5,728 nt of DNA from an uncultured Anaerococcus sp. (GCA_943914475.1 CALUCE010000026.1:1-5728); one strand, 5' to 3'. Positions 1 through 5,728 are shown, counted from the stretch's first letter. A program made the numbers and translations. Notes: generated by a model from the letters alone, not told the origin.

Positions 1-52
1 TTGTACCAATATTAATATGTGGTTTAGTTCTTTCAAATTCTTGTTTAGCCAT
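1..52 (-). CDS. tuf: Elongation factor Tu, N-terminal fragment (gene runs off the left edge)
   Basis: EF-Tu is the GTPase that delivers aminoacyl-tRNA to the ribosomal A site in the cytoplasm. Only the first 17 codons are visible, reading MAKQEFERTKPHINIGT. This is the standard EF-Tu N-terminus, ending just before the P-loop (GHVDHGKT), which lies outside the window. The ATG at 52-50 is preceded by a perfect AGGAGG at 64-59. The gene follows the fusA stop by only 14 bases, with no room for a separate promoter, so it should be co-transcribed as the last classical str-operon gene. The short fragment is distinctive and its position after fusA is the expected one, so the identification is firm although most of the protein is unseen. 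Confidence 0.95.
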   Translation of the reverse strand, partial: MAKQEFERTKPHINIGT

Positions 53-66
53 TATGTGCCTCCTAA

Positions 67-2142
67 TTATTTATTTTCTAATATTTCTTCACTTACGCTT
101 GCTGGTACTTCTGCATAGTGGTCAAATTGCATTGAATATGTTGCCCTACCTTGTGTCTTAGATCTTAGGTCGGTTGCATATCCAAACATTTCTGATAGTG
201 GTATGAATGCATCAAGTACGTGGATACCATCTTTTGGATTCATTCCATCAATCTTACCTCTTCTTGATGAAACGTCTCCCATTACATCTCCTAGATATTC
301 GTCTGGAGTAGTAATTTCAACTTTTTCCATTGGTTCTAGTAGTACTGGTTTAGCTTTTTCTACAGCATTCTTAAGTGCCATAGATCCTGCTACGTGGAAG
401 GCTACTTCTGAAGAGTCAACTTCGTGGTAGGATCCATCATATAGTTCTATGTGCATGTCTACCATTGGATATCCACCTAAGATACCATTAGCTGCTGCTT
501 CTCTAACACCTTCTTCAACCGGTCTGATATATTCTTTTGGAATAGCTCCTCCAACGATTTTGGATTCAAAGGTAATTCCTGATCCTTCTTCGCCTGGGAA
601 GATTCTAATAGAACAGTCACCGTATTGTCCAGAACCACCTGATTGTCTAACGAATTTACCTTGTGCGTCAGCAGGTACTGTAATGGATTCTCTGTAGGCA
701 ACTTGTGGGTTACCTATGTTAGCTTCAACTTTGAATTCACGTAGAAGTCTGTCTACGATGATTTCAAGGTGCAATTCTCCCATTCCTGAGATAATTGTTT
801 GACCTGTTTCTTCGTCTGATTTTGTAACGAAGGTTGGGTCTTCTTCTGCAAGTTTTTGAAGTCCAATAACCATCTTATCTTGAGATGCTCTTGTTTTTGG
901 TTCAATAGCAACTGAGATTACTGGATCTGGGAATTCCATCTTTTCAAGGATAATTTGGTTATCTTGTAAGCAGAGCGAATCCCCTGTTGTTGTATCTTTA
1001 AGTCCTAGTAGCGCAACAATGTCTCCTGCATATCCTGTGTCGATTTCAGTTTGTTTGTTTGAGTGCATTTGTAGGATTCTTCCTACTCTTTCTCTCTTAT
1101 CTTTTGTTGCGTTATAGATATAGGTTCCTGATTCAATTTTCCCAGAATAAATTCTAGCATAAATTAATTTACCTACGTATGGGTCTGTTACAACCTTAAA
1201 TGCTAGTGCTGCTAGTGGTTCATCGTCAGATGGTTTTCTGTCGATTTCTATGCTTTCATCTTTTGGATCTGTACCAACTATAGCTGGAACATCAAGTGGG
1301 GATGGCATGTAGTTAATAACAGCGTCTAATAGGGCTTGTACACCCTTGTTCTTGTAGGCTGATCCACAGAGTACTGGGAAGAAATGTTTAGAAAGTGTAC
1401 CTTTTCTGATAGCTGCTTTCATTTCATCTTCTGTTATTTCTTCACCTTCTAGGTATTTCATCATGATAGTATCATCTACTTCTGAAAGTTCTTCTAGTAG
1501 GTTGTTTCTGTACTCTTCTGCTAAGTTTTTTAAGTTTTCTGGAATTTCACTTTCGATTGGGTGAGCACCCAAGTCTTCAGTTTTGTAAGTAATTGCCTTC
1601 ATTGATACAAGGTCAACTACTCCTTCAAACTCTTGTTCAGCTCCTATAGGAATTTCTATTGGAACTGCGTTAGCTTTAAGTTTTTCTCTAATTGTATCTA
1701 TAGCCATGAAGTAGTCTGCACCAGTAGCATCCATTTTGTTAATGAAACAAATTCTTGGAATGTCGTACTTGTCAGCTTGTCTCCATACTGTTTCTGATTG
1801 AGGTTCTACACCACTTTTAGCATCAAATAAGGCTACTGACCCATCAAGTACTCTAAGTGATCTTTCTACTTCTACTGTGAAGTCAACGTGACCTGGAGTA
1901 TCTATGATGTTGATTCTGTGATCTTTCCAGAAACATGTGGTAGCAGCAGAACCTATTGTGATTCCTCTTTCTTTTTCTTGGTCCATGAAGTCCATAACTG
2001 CTGTACCATCGTGAGTATCACCAATTTTGTAAACAACTCCGGTATAGTATAGCATTCTTTCGGTTACGGTAGTTTTACCTGCATCGATATGGGCCATGAT
2101 ACCAATGTTTCTAGTATTTTTTAATGAGAATTGTCTAGTCAT
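67..2142 (-). CDS. fusA: Elongation factor G (translocase GTPase)
   Basis: EF-G is the GTPase that drives tRNA-mRNA translocation and, with ribosome recycling factor, splits ribosomes. The 691-aa length matches Firmicutes EF-G (about 692). The G domain shows the P-loop AHIDAGKT (17-24), switch I RGITI (59-63), DTPGH (81-85, with His85 as the catalytic His equivalent), NKMD (135-138) and GSA (260-262). Domain III carries ISGMGELHLE (451-460). Domain IV carries the loop YHEVDSSEVAFHVAGSMA (572-589), with His573 at the tip that enters the decoding centre. Domain V ends with LGDVMGDVSSRRG. In domain IV, residues 502-509 read GGSGQYGD where most bacterial EF-Gs have GGRGQYGH. The ATG is preceded by AGGGGG and lies 14 bases after the rpsG stop, which suggests translational coupling. 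The GELH motif looks normal, so nothing there suggests fusidic acid resistance. Confidence 0.98.
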   Translation of the reverse strand: MTRQFSLKNTRNIGIMAHIDAGKTTVTERMLYYTGVVYKIGDTHDGTAVMDFMDQEKERGITIGSAATTCFWKDHRINIIDTPGHVDFTVEVERSLRVLDGSVALFDAKSGVEPQSETVWRQADKYDIPRICFINKMDATGADYFMAIDTIREKLKANAVPIEIPIGAEQEFEGVVDLVSMKAITYKTEDLGAHPIESEIPENLKNLAEEYRNNLLEELSEVDDTIMMKYLEGEEITEDEMKAAIRKGTLSKHFFPVLCGSAYKNKGVQALLDAVINYMPSPLDVPAIVGTDPKDESIEIDRKPSDDEPLAALAFKVVTDPYVGKLIYARIYSGKIESGTYIYNATKDKRERVGRILQMHSNKQTEIDTGYAGDIVALLGLKDTTTGDSLCLQDNQIILEKMEFPDPVISVAIEPKTRASQDKMVIGLQKLAEEDPTFVTKSDEETGQTIISGMGELHLEIIVDRLLREFKVEANIGNPQVAYRESITVPADAQGKFVRQSGGSGQYGDCSIRIFPGEEGSGITFESKIVGGAIPKEYIRPVEEGVREAAANGILGGYPMVDMHIELYDGSYHEVDSSEVAFHVAGSMALKNAVEKAKPVLLEPMEKVEITTPDEYLGDVMGDVSSRRGKIDGMNPKDGIHVLDAFIPLSEMFGYATDLRSKTQGRATYSMQFDHYAEVPASVSEEILENK

Positions 2143-2146
2143 TAAT

Positions 2147-2152
2147 CCCCCT
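2147..2152 (-). promoter_or_regulatory. Ribosome binding site of fusA (AGGGGG variant)
   Basis: The minus strand reads AGGGGG four bases before the fusA ATG. Five G residues can still pair with the CCUCC of 16S rRNA through one G-U wobble. It differs from the AGGAGG or GGAGG seen before tuf, rpsL and rpsG. It lies inside the 14-base gap after the rpsG stop, so ribosomes finishing rpsG cover it, which would help a slightly weaker site. Confidence 0.7.
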
Positions 2153-2156
2153 AGTT

Positions 2157-2627
2157 TTAGTATCTAAAGTGTGCGAAAGCTTTATTAGCTTCTGCAGCTC
2201 TATGCATTTCTTCTTTACGTTTTACGCTTGCGCCAGCGCCATTTGATGCATCGATGATTTCTTTAGCAAGTCTTTCAACCATGTTTTTTTCACCACGAGC
2301 TCTTGAGAAGTTAACTAGCCATCTTAAACCAAGAGTTTGTCTTCTTTCTGGTCTAACTTCAAGTGGAACTTGGTAGTTGGCACCACCAATTCTTCTTGCC
2401 TTAACTTCTAGAGTTGGCATGATATTTTCCAAAGCCTTGTGGAATACTTCTATAGCTTCTTCGCCGGTTGTTTCGGCCACTATATCGAAAGCATCATAAA
2501 CTATTCTGGTAGCAACACCCTTTTTGCCGTCTAGCATAACGTTGTTGATAAGCTTTGTTACAACTCTGTCGTTATACCTAGCATCTGGCATTACCTCTCT
2601 TTTTGGTATATGTCCTTTTCTTGACAC
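2157..2627 (-). CDS. rpsG: 30S ribosomal protein S7
   Basis: S7 is the primary binder that starts assembly of the 30S head by contacting the 3' major domain of 16S rRNA, and it lines the E site. The chosen start is GTG at 2627-2625. It gives exactly 156 aa, the standard S7 length, with the canonical beginning MSRKGHIPKREV, and lies seven bases after AAAGGAGGG. The conserved core is visible: ARRIGGANYQVPLEVRP (about 76-92), the Arg-rich RRQTLGLRWLV that follows it, and the C-terminal MHRAAEANKAFAHFRY. The frame stays open upstream to a GTG at 2738, but those 37 extra residues do not resemble S7 and have no ribosome binding site. The gene sits between rpsL and fusA, the universal str-operon order. 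In E. coli, S7 also represses its own operon by binding the rpsL-rpsG spacer; whether that happens here is unknown. Confidence 0.98.
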   Translation of the reverse strand: MSRKGHIPKREVMPDARYNDRVVTKLINNVMLDGKKGVATRIVYDAFDIVAETTGEEAIEVFHKALENIMPTLEVKARRIGGANYQVPLEVRPERRQTLGLRWLVNFSRARGEKNMVERLAKEIIDASNGAGASVKRKEEMHRAAEANKAFAHFRY

Positions 2628-2634
2628 TTCGCTT

Positions 2635-2643
2635 CCCTCCTTT
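2635..2643 (-). promoter_or_regulatory. Ribosome binding site that fixes the rpsG GTG start
   Basis: The minus strand reads AAAGGAGGG, a full match to the anti-Shine-Dalgarno core, seven bases before the GTG at 2627. This decides the start against the longer open frame beginning at 2738, which has no comparable site. The bases just upstream (2660-2642) can form an AT-rich hairpin that abuts the site. Confidence 0.88.
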
Positions 2644-2738
2644 ACCAATTTTTTTAGTAATATCTTTAGTACTCGACTATTAAAAGCCGCTGTGTGCACA
2701 TATACCTTATCATCTATATTAATAAGTACATTATGCAC
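2642..2738 (-). ncRNA. Structured rpsL-rpsG intergenic leader, candidate cis-regulatory RNA
   Basis: The 130-base spacer between rpsL and rpsG is long for a str operon that otherwise has 14-base gaps. Three consecutive stem-loops can be drawn on the mRNA strand. (1) 2738-2694: GUGCAU pairs with GUGCAC (one G-U). After a small internal loop, UACUUAU pairs with AUAAGGUA with one bulged G, enclosing an 11-base loop. (2) 2689-2674: CGGCU pairs with AGUCG (one G-U) around UUUAAU. (3) 2660-2642: UUACUAA pairs with UUGGUAA (one G-U) around AAAAA, ending right against the rpsG ribosome binding site. In E. coli this spacer is where S7 binds to repress translation. A similar role here is inference; the fold is by eye and several pairs are AU-rich. 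Confidence 0.4.
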
Positions 2739-2757
2739 TACGTCTAAATACTATCTC

Positions 2758-3165
2758 TTAGCTTTTTTTAGCACCGTATTTAGATCTACCTTGTTTTCTT
2801 CCTTCTACTCCTGCGGTATCAAGTGTACCTCTTATAATGTGGTATCTTACACCTGGAAGGTCTTTTACTCTTCCACCTCTGATTAATACAACAGAGTGTT
2901 CTTGTAAGTTGTGTCCAATACCTGGAATATAAGAAAGAACTTCAGCTCCGTTTGTAAGTCTAACTCTGGCAACTTTTCTCAAAGCTGAGTTAGGTTTTTT
3001 AGGTGTTACCGTTCTAACTGATGTACAAACTCCACGTTTTTGTGGTGATTGGTTTGGAGTCATTCTTCTTTTAAGTGTGTTGAAGTTGTAACCCAAAGCT
3101 GGAGTGTTAGATTTGGTTTTTTCTGTTTTTCTTCCTTTTCTAACAAGTTGATTAATTGTAGGCAT
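2758..3165 (-). CDS. rpsL: 30S ribosomal protein S12
   Basis: S12 sits at the shoulder-body interface of the 30S subunit and helps monitor codon-anticodon pairing. The 135-aa protein begins MPTINQLVRKGRK and contains the S12 signature SPQKRGVCTSVRTVTPKKPN (40-59), then RVRLTNGAEV and GHNLQEHSVVLIRGGRVKDL (84-103), ending RSKYGAKKS. It has the roughly 13-residue segment around GYNFNTLKRRMTPN, absent from E. coli S12 but normal in Firmicutes such as Bacillus (138 aa). Lys56 and Lys101, equivalent to the E. coli Lys42 and Lys87 streptomycin-resistance positions, are unmutated. Asp102 is the residue that RimO methylthiolates in some bacteria. The ATG at 3165 follows AAAAGGAGG. It is the first gene of the operon, about 55 bases after the predicted transcription start. 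Confidence 0.98.
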   Translation of the reverse strand: MPTINQLVRKGRKTEKTKSNTPALGYNFNTLKRRMTPNQSPQKRGVCTSVRTVTPKKPNSALRKVARVRLTNGAEVLSYIPGIGHNLQEHSVVLIRGGRVKDLPGVRYHIIRGTLDTAGVEGRKQGRSKYGAKKS

Positions 3166-3202
3166 AACGCACCTCCTTTTCTTTAAAATTAAAATATTAA
3201 TA

Positions 3203-3220
3203 GATTGACCAATGCCAATC
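3203..3220 (-). other. Stem-loop at the predicted 5' end of the str mRNA
   Basis: The transcript can pair GAUUGGC with GUCAAUC (seven pairs, one G-U) around the tetraloop AUUG. The stem begins one or two bases after the predicted transcription start (about 3221-3222). A 5'-terminal stem of this kind is known in other mRNAs to slow decay that begins at the 5' end; here that role is inference. The leader from the stem to the rpsL ribosome binding site is almost entirely A and T. Confidence 0.4.
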
Positions 3221-3227
3221 CTTATTA

Positions 3228-3256
3228 ATTTTACACGCTAGAGATTAACTTGTCAA
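3228..3256 (-). promoter_or_regulatory. str operon promoter upstream of rpsL
   Basis: On the minus strand a perfect -35 TTGACA (3256-3251) is followed after exactly 17 bases by a -10 TAAAAT (3233-3228), five of six matches to TATAAT. Transcription should start near 3222-3221, giving a leader of about 55 bases before the rpsL ATG. The near-consensus vegetative promoter fits the high expression expected of rpsL-rpsG-fusA-tuf. It also shows that rpsL is the first gene of the transcription unit here, rather than a read-through from rpoC. Confidence 0.85.
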
Positions 3257-3284
3257 GTATATTCCCTGTTTTTAACATTTTGGG

Positions 3285-3318
3285 TATATATTAGTAGACA
3301 GCCTATATATTATAGGAG
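3285..3318 (+). promoter_or_regulatory. Possible promoter region and ribosome binding site of the FAD/NAD(P)-binding gene
   Basis: The region holds a 9-base direct repeat TATATATTA at 3285-3293 and 3304-3312, 19 bases apart. Each copy contains TATATT, a plausible -10 element. The first (3287-3292) leaves a sensible short leader; the second nearly overlaps the ribosome binding site AGGAG (3314-3318), which lies five A residues before the ATG at 3324. No good -35 is visible at the right distance from either, so the promoter call is weak while the ribosome binding site is clear. The area is shared back-to-back with the str promoter. Confidence 0.35.
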
Positions 3319-3323
3319 AAAAA

Positions 3324-4787
3324 ATGAAAATTGCAATAATAGGTTTTGGTTTATCAGGCTTTTCCTTCTTAAAAAGTCTAATGGATAAGTAAAACGATAC
3401 AGACGAGATTGAAATAGACATATACGAAAAAAGAGACGAATACCCTGTAGGTAGACCCTACGAAGATGATACTTTGGATAAGCTATTAAATGTAGATAGT
3501 GACGAGATGATTTTCCCAAAAGATGATAAGGATGACTTTAAAAATTGGCTAAAAGAGAACAAGAAAAACCCAGACCCAAGAGAGATGATGTGGCCTAGGG
3601 TTTATTTTGGCCAATATTTAAAAGACAAAAGCAAAGCCTACCTTAATATGGATAAGGTAAGGATGATAAATAAGGAAGTAATCGACCTAGATGTAGCCTT
3701 TGAAGAAAATAAAGAAAAATACACAGTCTATACCAAGGATACAAAAGACTTTTATGGCGGAGTATTTATGGGAACAGGCGCAAGCTTTTACCAAGATCCT
3801 TATTCCCTGGACGGTCAACAAGGATTTATTAGAAATCCCTACCCTCTTAGAGAGAAGCTAAAAGATATAAAAAAGGACCAAAGAGTAGTCATCATCGGTA
3901 CCTCAGCCTCAAGTACGGATGTCTTTAGGTATCTAGAAAAGGAGAAAAATCTTAGTCACAAGGTAAACTTCTTTACAGGATCAAACGAATACAAGATAGT
4001 AGATATCCCTTACCTAAAAGATAGCGACAATATTTCATCCATAGACTATGACTGGATAAAAAATGAGAGAGAGAAAAACGGATTCTTTATAAGTCTTGAA
4101 AATCTGATAGCAACTATAAAATCTGACTTTGAAAAACAAGGGCAAGAACTTGAATATGCCTACAGGACTTATTCAGCAAACACCCTAGAGCTTTCAAGAA
4201 AGGCCATCAAAGAAAATGACCAGGCCCTAGCCTTTGCAGAAGATTATTTTATGGATTTTGCCGTCTACCAAGCAGATATATACAACTACCTATCCGTCCT
4301 AGATAGGAAAAAGTACATGGATGACTTTTATAGCTACCTAAACTTCCTATCAGGAAAGACCCCACACAATACCATGAAGTGGCTCTTAAAATCTTTTGAC
4401 AATGACAAGATAGACATAATCCTAAACACCAAAGATATAAAGGTAAATTCTGACAATACTTTCACCCTTATAGGAGATGAAAATAGAGAGGCAGATATAG
4501 TAATAAACTGTACCGGCCTTGAAACAAGGCAGATCAGGTTGCCAAAAAAAATCCCTTTAATAAAAAATCTCTATGATAAAAATATAATCATGGCAGATGA
4601 AGAAGGAACCTGTATAGGAGTCACCTGGCCAGGATGTAACCCTATTTCCAAAAGATTTGGCAAATTAAAAAATCTATATATAGCAGGAATGATGATAGCC
4701 AAAACAGACCTAGACAATAACGATGCCAGATGCATCCAAAGAACAGCTGCAAGAGTTGGGGAAATATTTTTGGAAAAGAATTTCTAG
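3324..4787 (+). pseudogene. FAD/NAD(P)-binding oxidoreductase-like protein, interrupted by an in-frame stop at codon 23
   Basis: The gene starts at ATG 3324 behind AGGAG. It encodes MKIAIIGFGLSGFSFLKSLM, a first strand and GxGxxG dinucleotide-binding loop, and then hits TAA at 3390-3392. The same frame continues open for 464 codons to TAG at 4785-4787. The first residues after the stop, EIEIDIYEKR, give the second Rossmann strand with its acidic end, so the stop splits one fold. Counting from 3324, later landmarks are FMGTGA (about 148-153), a second Rossmann-like loop RVVIIGTSASSTDVFRYL (about 187), DIVINCTGLE (about 391-400) and the C-terminal NLYIAGMM (about 450-457). The pattern is that of FAD-NAD(P)-binding proteins of the YdhS/NAD_binding_9 kind; the substrate is unknown. 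The 437-aa remainder could only start at TTG 3474 or ATG 3507, neither with a ribosome binding site, and would lack the FAD-binding loop. The intact downstream frame suggests a recent mutation, a sequencing error, or less likely read-through. Confidence 0.8.
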
Positions 4788-4883
4788 GAAGTTTGTATAA
4801 AACATAAAATTAGCTAAGTTTAGATAAGCTTTGAAAGAATAATCATCTTTCCCAAATTCCAAGGTTTAAGCTAGTCTTTATGT
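4788..4883. other. Intergenic region between the oxidoreductase pseudogene and nagB, no clear terminator
   Basis: This AT-rich gap holds a six-pair stem GAAAGA/TCTTTC around a seven-base loop (4833-4851). It is not followed by a T run, so it is not a convincing terminator in either direction. It also contains ATAAGCTT at 4824-4831, which recurs at 4888-4895 just after the nagB -10. No open reading frame or RNA gene is apparent. Confidence 0.5.
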
Positions 4884-4889
4884 TATAAT
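4881..4889 (+). promoter_or_regulatory. Extended -10 promoter of nagB
   Basis: The sequence TGTTATAAT is a perfect extended -10 (TGn followed by consensus TATAAT). No recognisable -35 lies 16-18 bases upstream (the bases there read around AAGGTTT), as is common for extended -10 promoters. Transcription should start near 4896, giving a leader of about 23 bases. A palindrome TAAGCTTA (4889-4896) lies at the predicted start, where a repressor such as a GntR-type amino-sugar regulator could act; that is speculation. Confidence 0.7.
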
Positions 4890-4905
4890 AAGCTTAAGTG
4901 AATAT

Positions 4906-4912
4906 AAAGGAG
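4906..4912 (+). promoter_or_regulatory. Ribosome binding site of nagB
   Basis: AAAGGAG lies six bases before the ATG at 4919. It decides for that start over an in-frame GTG at 4898, which would fall at about the predicted transcription start, has no site of its own, and would add seven residues absent from the family. Confidence 0.85.
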
Positions 4913-4918
4913 AAGAAT

Positions 4919-5641
4919 ATGAAATTAATAGTTTGTAATGATTATGATGACATGAGCCAAAAGGCTAGCCAAATAATAGTTGATCTTATAAAGGAAAACC
5001 CAACAGCTAAACTTGGACTTGCAACCGGCTCTACCCCAATTGGAACCTACAAAAACCTAGCCAAGGCTAATAAAGAAGGAAAGATAGATTTTTCTAAAGT
5101 TTCTACCATAAACCTAGATGAATATGTAGGACTAGATCCAGAAAATACACAATCCTACCAATCTTTTATGAACGAAAACTTCTTTGACCATATCAACATA
5201 GACAAGGCCAATACCCACCTACCAAAAGAAGAAGCTTCTTTGGAAGAGTCTGTGGCATCTTATAACAAGCTTTTAGAAGACTTTGGTCAAAGAGACCTTC
5301 AAGTTTTGGGAGTTGGACCAAATGGCCATATAGCCTTTAACGAACCAGCAGATACCCTAAACATGCACACATCTATAGTAGATTTAGCAGAATCAACCAT
5401 AGAAGCAAACTCTAGGTTCTTTGAGTCAAAAGATAAAGTTCCAAAAAAAGCTATCTCCATGGGTATGGCAGATATCTTTAATTCCAAAACCCTCTTAGTT
5501 TTGGCATCAGGCAAAAACAAACACGAAGCCATAAAAAGACTCCTAGAATCAAACAAAATCGACACCCACTTCCCAGTATCCTTTGTAAGCCTACATCCAA
5601 ACTGCTACTTGATAGTAGATAAGGATGCCTACCAAGGTTAA
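4919..5641 (+). CDS. nagB: Glucosamine-6-phosphate deaminase
   Basis: NagB converts glucosamine-6-phosphate to fructose-6-phosphate and ammonia in the cytoplasm. It is the step that sends N-acetylglucosamine, sialic acid or recycled cell-wall amino sugars into glycolysis. From ATG 4919 the protein has 240 aa, the usual length of the shorter Firmicutes enzymes (E. coli has 266 with a C-terminal extension). It begins MKLIVCNDYDDMS. The phosphate-binding loop LGLATGSTPIGTY is at 32-44, INLDEYVGL at 64-72 with catalytic Asp67, and GVGPNGHIAFNEPA at 131-144 with His137 and Glu142. SRFF and VPKKAISMG follow, and LHPNCYLIVD lies near the end. Position 135 is Asn where E. coli has Asp141; Asn is common in Firmicutes NagB, so activity is expected. 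The gene has its own promoter, and no nagA or sugar transporter is in view. The sequence downstream appears to be an insertion-sequence end. Confidence 0.95.
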   Translation: MKLIVCNDYDDMSQKASQIIVDLIKENPTAKLGLATGSTPIGTYKNLAKANKEGKIDFSKVSTINLDEYVGLDPENTQSYQSFMNENFFDHINIDKANTHLPKEEASLEESVASYNKLLEDFGQRDLQVLGVGPNGHIAFNEPADTLNMHTSIVDLAESTIEANSRFFESKDKVPKKAISMGMADIFNSKTLLVLASGKNKHEAIKRLLESNKIDTHFPVSFVSLHPNCYLIVDKDAYQG

Positions 5642-5674
5642 TAAAATAATGTTTACAAAAACATATCCCCGAGC

Positions 5675-5728
5675 TGAAGTGTACCCATAAAACTGGACAT
5701 AATATTAAATTAGTTATTTACAATAGGA
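5675..5728 (+). mobile_element. Putative left end of an IS3-family insertion sequence (continues beyond the window)
   Basis: About 33 bases after the nagB stop, the sequence TGAAGTGTACCC, then ATAAAACTGGACA, resembles the terminal inverted repeat of IS3-family elements (IS150-like). These typically begin with TG, carry a GTACCC or similar block, and then a TGGACA block. What follows is an AT-rich leader ending AATAGGA at the window edge, which could be the start of a ribosome binding site for the first transposase frame. No transposase codons, right end or target duplication are visible, so the call rests on resemblance of the end alone. The outer boundary is uncertain by a few bases. Confidence 0.5.

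Noticed and set aside
203..697. Plus-strand open frames inside fusA, and similar frames opposite rpsG/rpsL, nagB and the oxidoreductase gene
   Set aside because: They lie antisense to well-identified genes, have no ribosome binding sites and give no recognisable proteins; they are shadows of the real coding strand.
2628..2738. N-terminal extension of S7 by 37 residues from a GTG at 2738
   Set aside because: The extension has no ribosome binding site and does not resemble S7. The GTG at 2627 gives the exact 156-aa family length with a strong AAAGGAGGG.
3040..3110. Apparent insertion in S12 relative to E. coli (segment GYNFNTLKRRMTPN)
   Set aside because: Firmicutes S12 proteins of about 135-140 aa normally carry an extra segment here; it is not a novelty.
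4833..4851. GAAAGA/TCTTTC stem after the oxidoreductase pseudogene as a terminator
   Set aside because: There is no T tract on either side and the stem is short.
4898..4918. Seven-residue extension of NagB from a GTG at 4898
   Set aside because: It would start at the predicted transcription start with no ribosome binding site. The ATG at 4919 has AAAGGAG at good spacing and the family-typical N-terminus.
5309..5350. Asn135 in NagB in place of the E. coli catalytic-region Asp141, as a sign of an inactive enzyme
   Set aside because: From family knowledge, NGHI is common among Firmicutes NagB enzymes, and the other active-site residues (Asp67, His137, Glu142) are present.
5649..5664. ATGTTT/AAACAT stem after nagB as a terminator
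   Set aside because: It is a six-pair, mostly AT stem followed by ATCCCC rather than a T run, so it is too weak to call.
1..5728. A previously undescribed multi-gene system (defence, CRISPR, toxin-antitoxin, biosynthetic cluster)
   Set aside because: The coding content is a standard str operon, one disrupted oxidoreductase gene and nagB. No spaced repeats or unknown gene pairs were seen on either strand.

Overview
The window carries the start of a bacterial str (ribosomal protein and elongation factor) operon on the minus strand, and two metabolic-type genes on the plus strand. The DNA is AT-rich with purine-rich AGGAGG ribosome binding sites. Protein S12 has the longer Firmicutes form, and NagB is of the short Firmicutes length. 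These point to a low-GC Gram-positive bacterium, most plausibly an anaerobic coccus of the Tissierellia/Peptoniphilaceae type (Anaerococcus-like). The genus is inference only.

Minus strand, read from about 3256 down to 1: a strong promoter (TTGACA, 17 bp, TAAAAT), a short leader with a hairpin at its predicted 5' end, rpsL (S12), a 130-base intergenic region with three consecutive potential hairpins, rpsG (S7, GTG start at 2627), fusA (EF-G), and the first 17 codons of tuf (EF-Tu), which runs off the left edge. Spacers of 14 bases join rpsG to fusA and fusA to tuf, so the four genes look like one transcript for ribosome decoding and translocation.

Plus strand: diverging from rpsL is a gene of the FAD/NAD(P)-binding oxidoreductase type. 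Its start (3324), ribosome binding site and N-terminal Rossmann motif are intact, but codon 23 is TAA. The same frame then stays open to 4787, so it is annotated as a pseudogene disrupted by one nonsense codon. Next comes nagB (4919-5641, glucosamine-6-phosphate deaminase) behind its own extended -10 promoter. It feeds amino-sugar carbon into glycolysis as fructose-6-phosphate.

Right edge: about 30 bases past nagB the sequence resembles the terminal repeat and leader of an IS3-family insertion sequence that continues outside the window. I see no CRISPR array, tRNA or rRNA, and no clear novel multi-gene system. The points most worth a second look are the nonsense codon in the oxidoreductase gene, the structured rpsL-rpsG spacer, and the insertion-sequence-like end after nagB.
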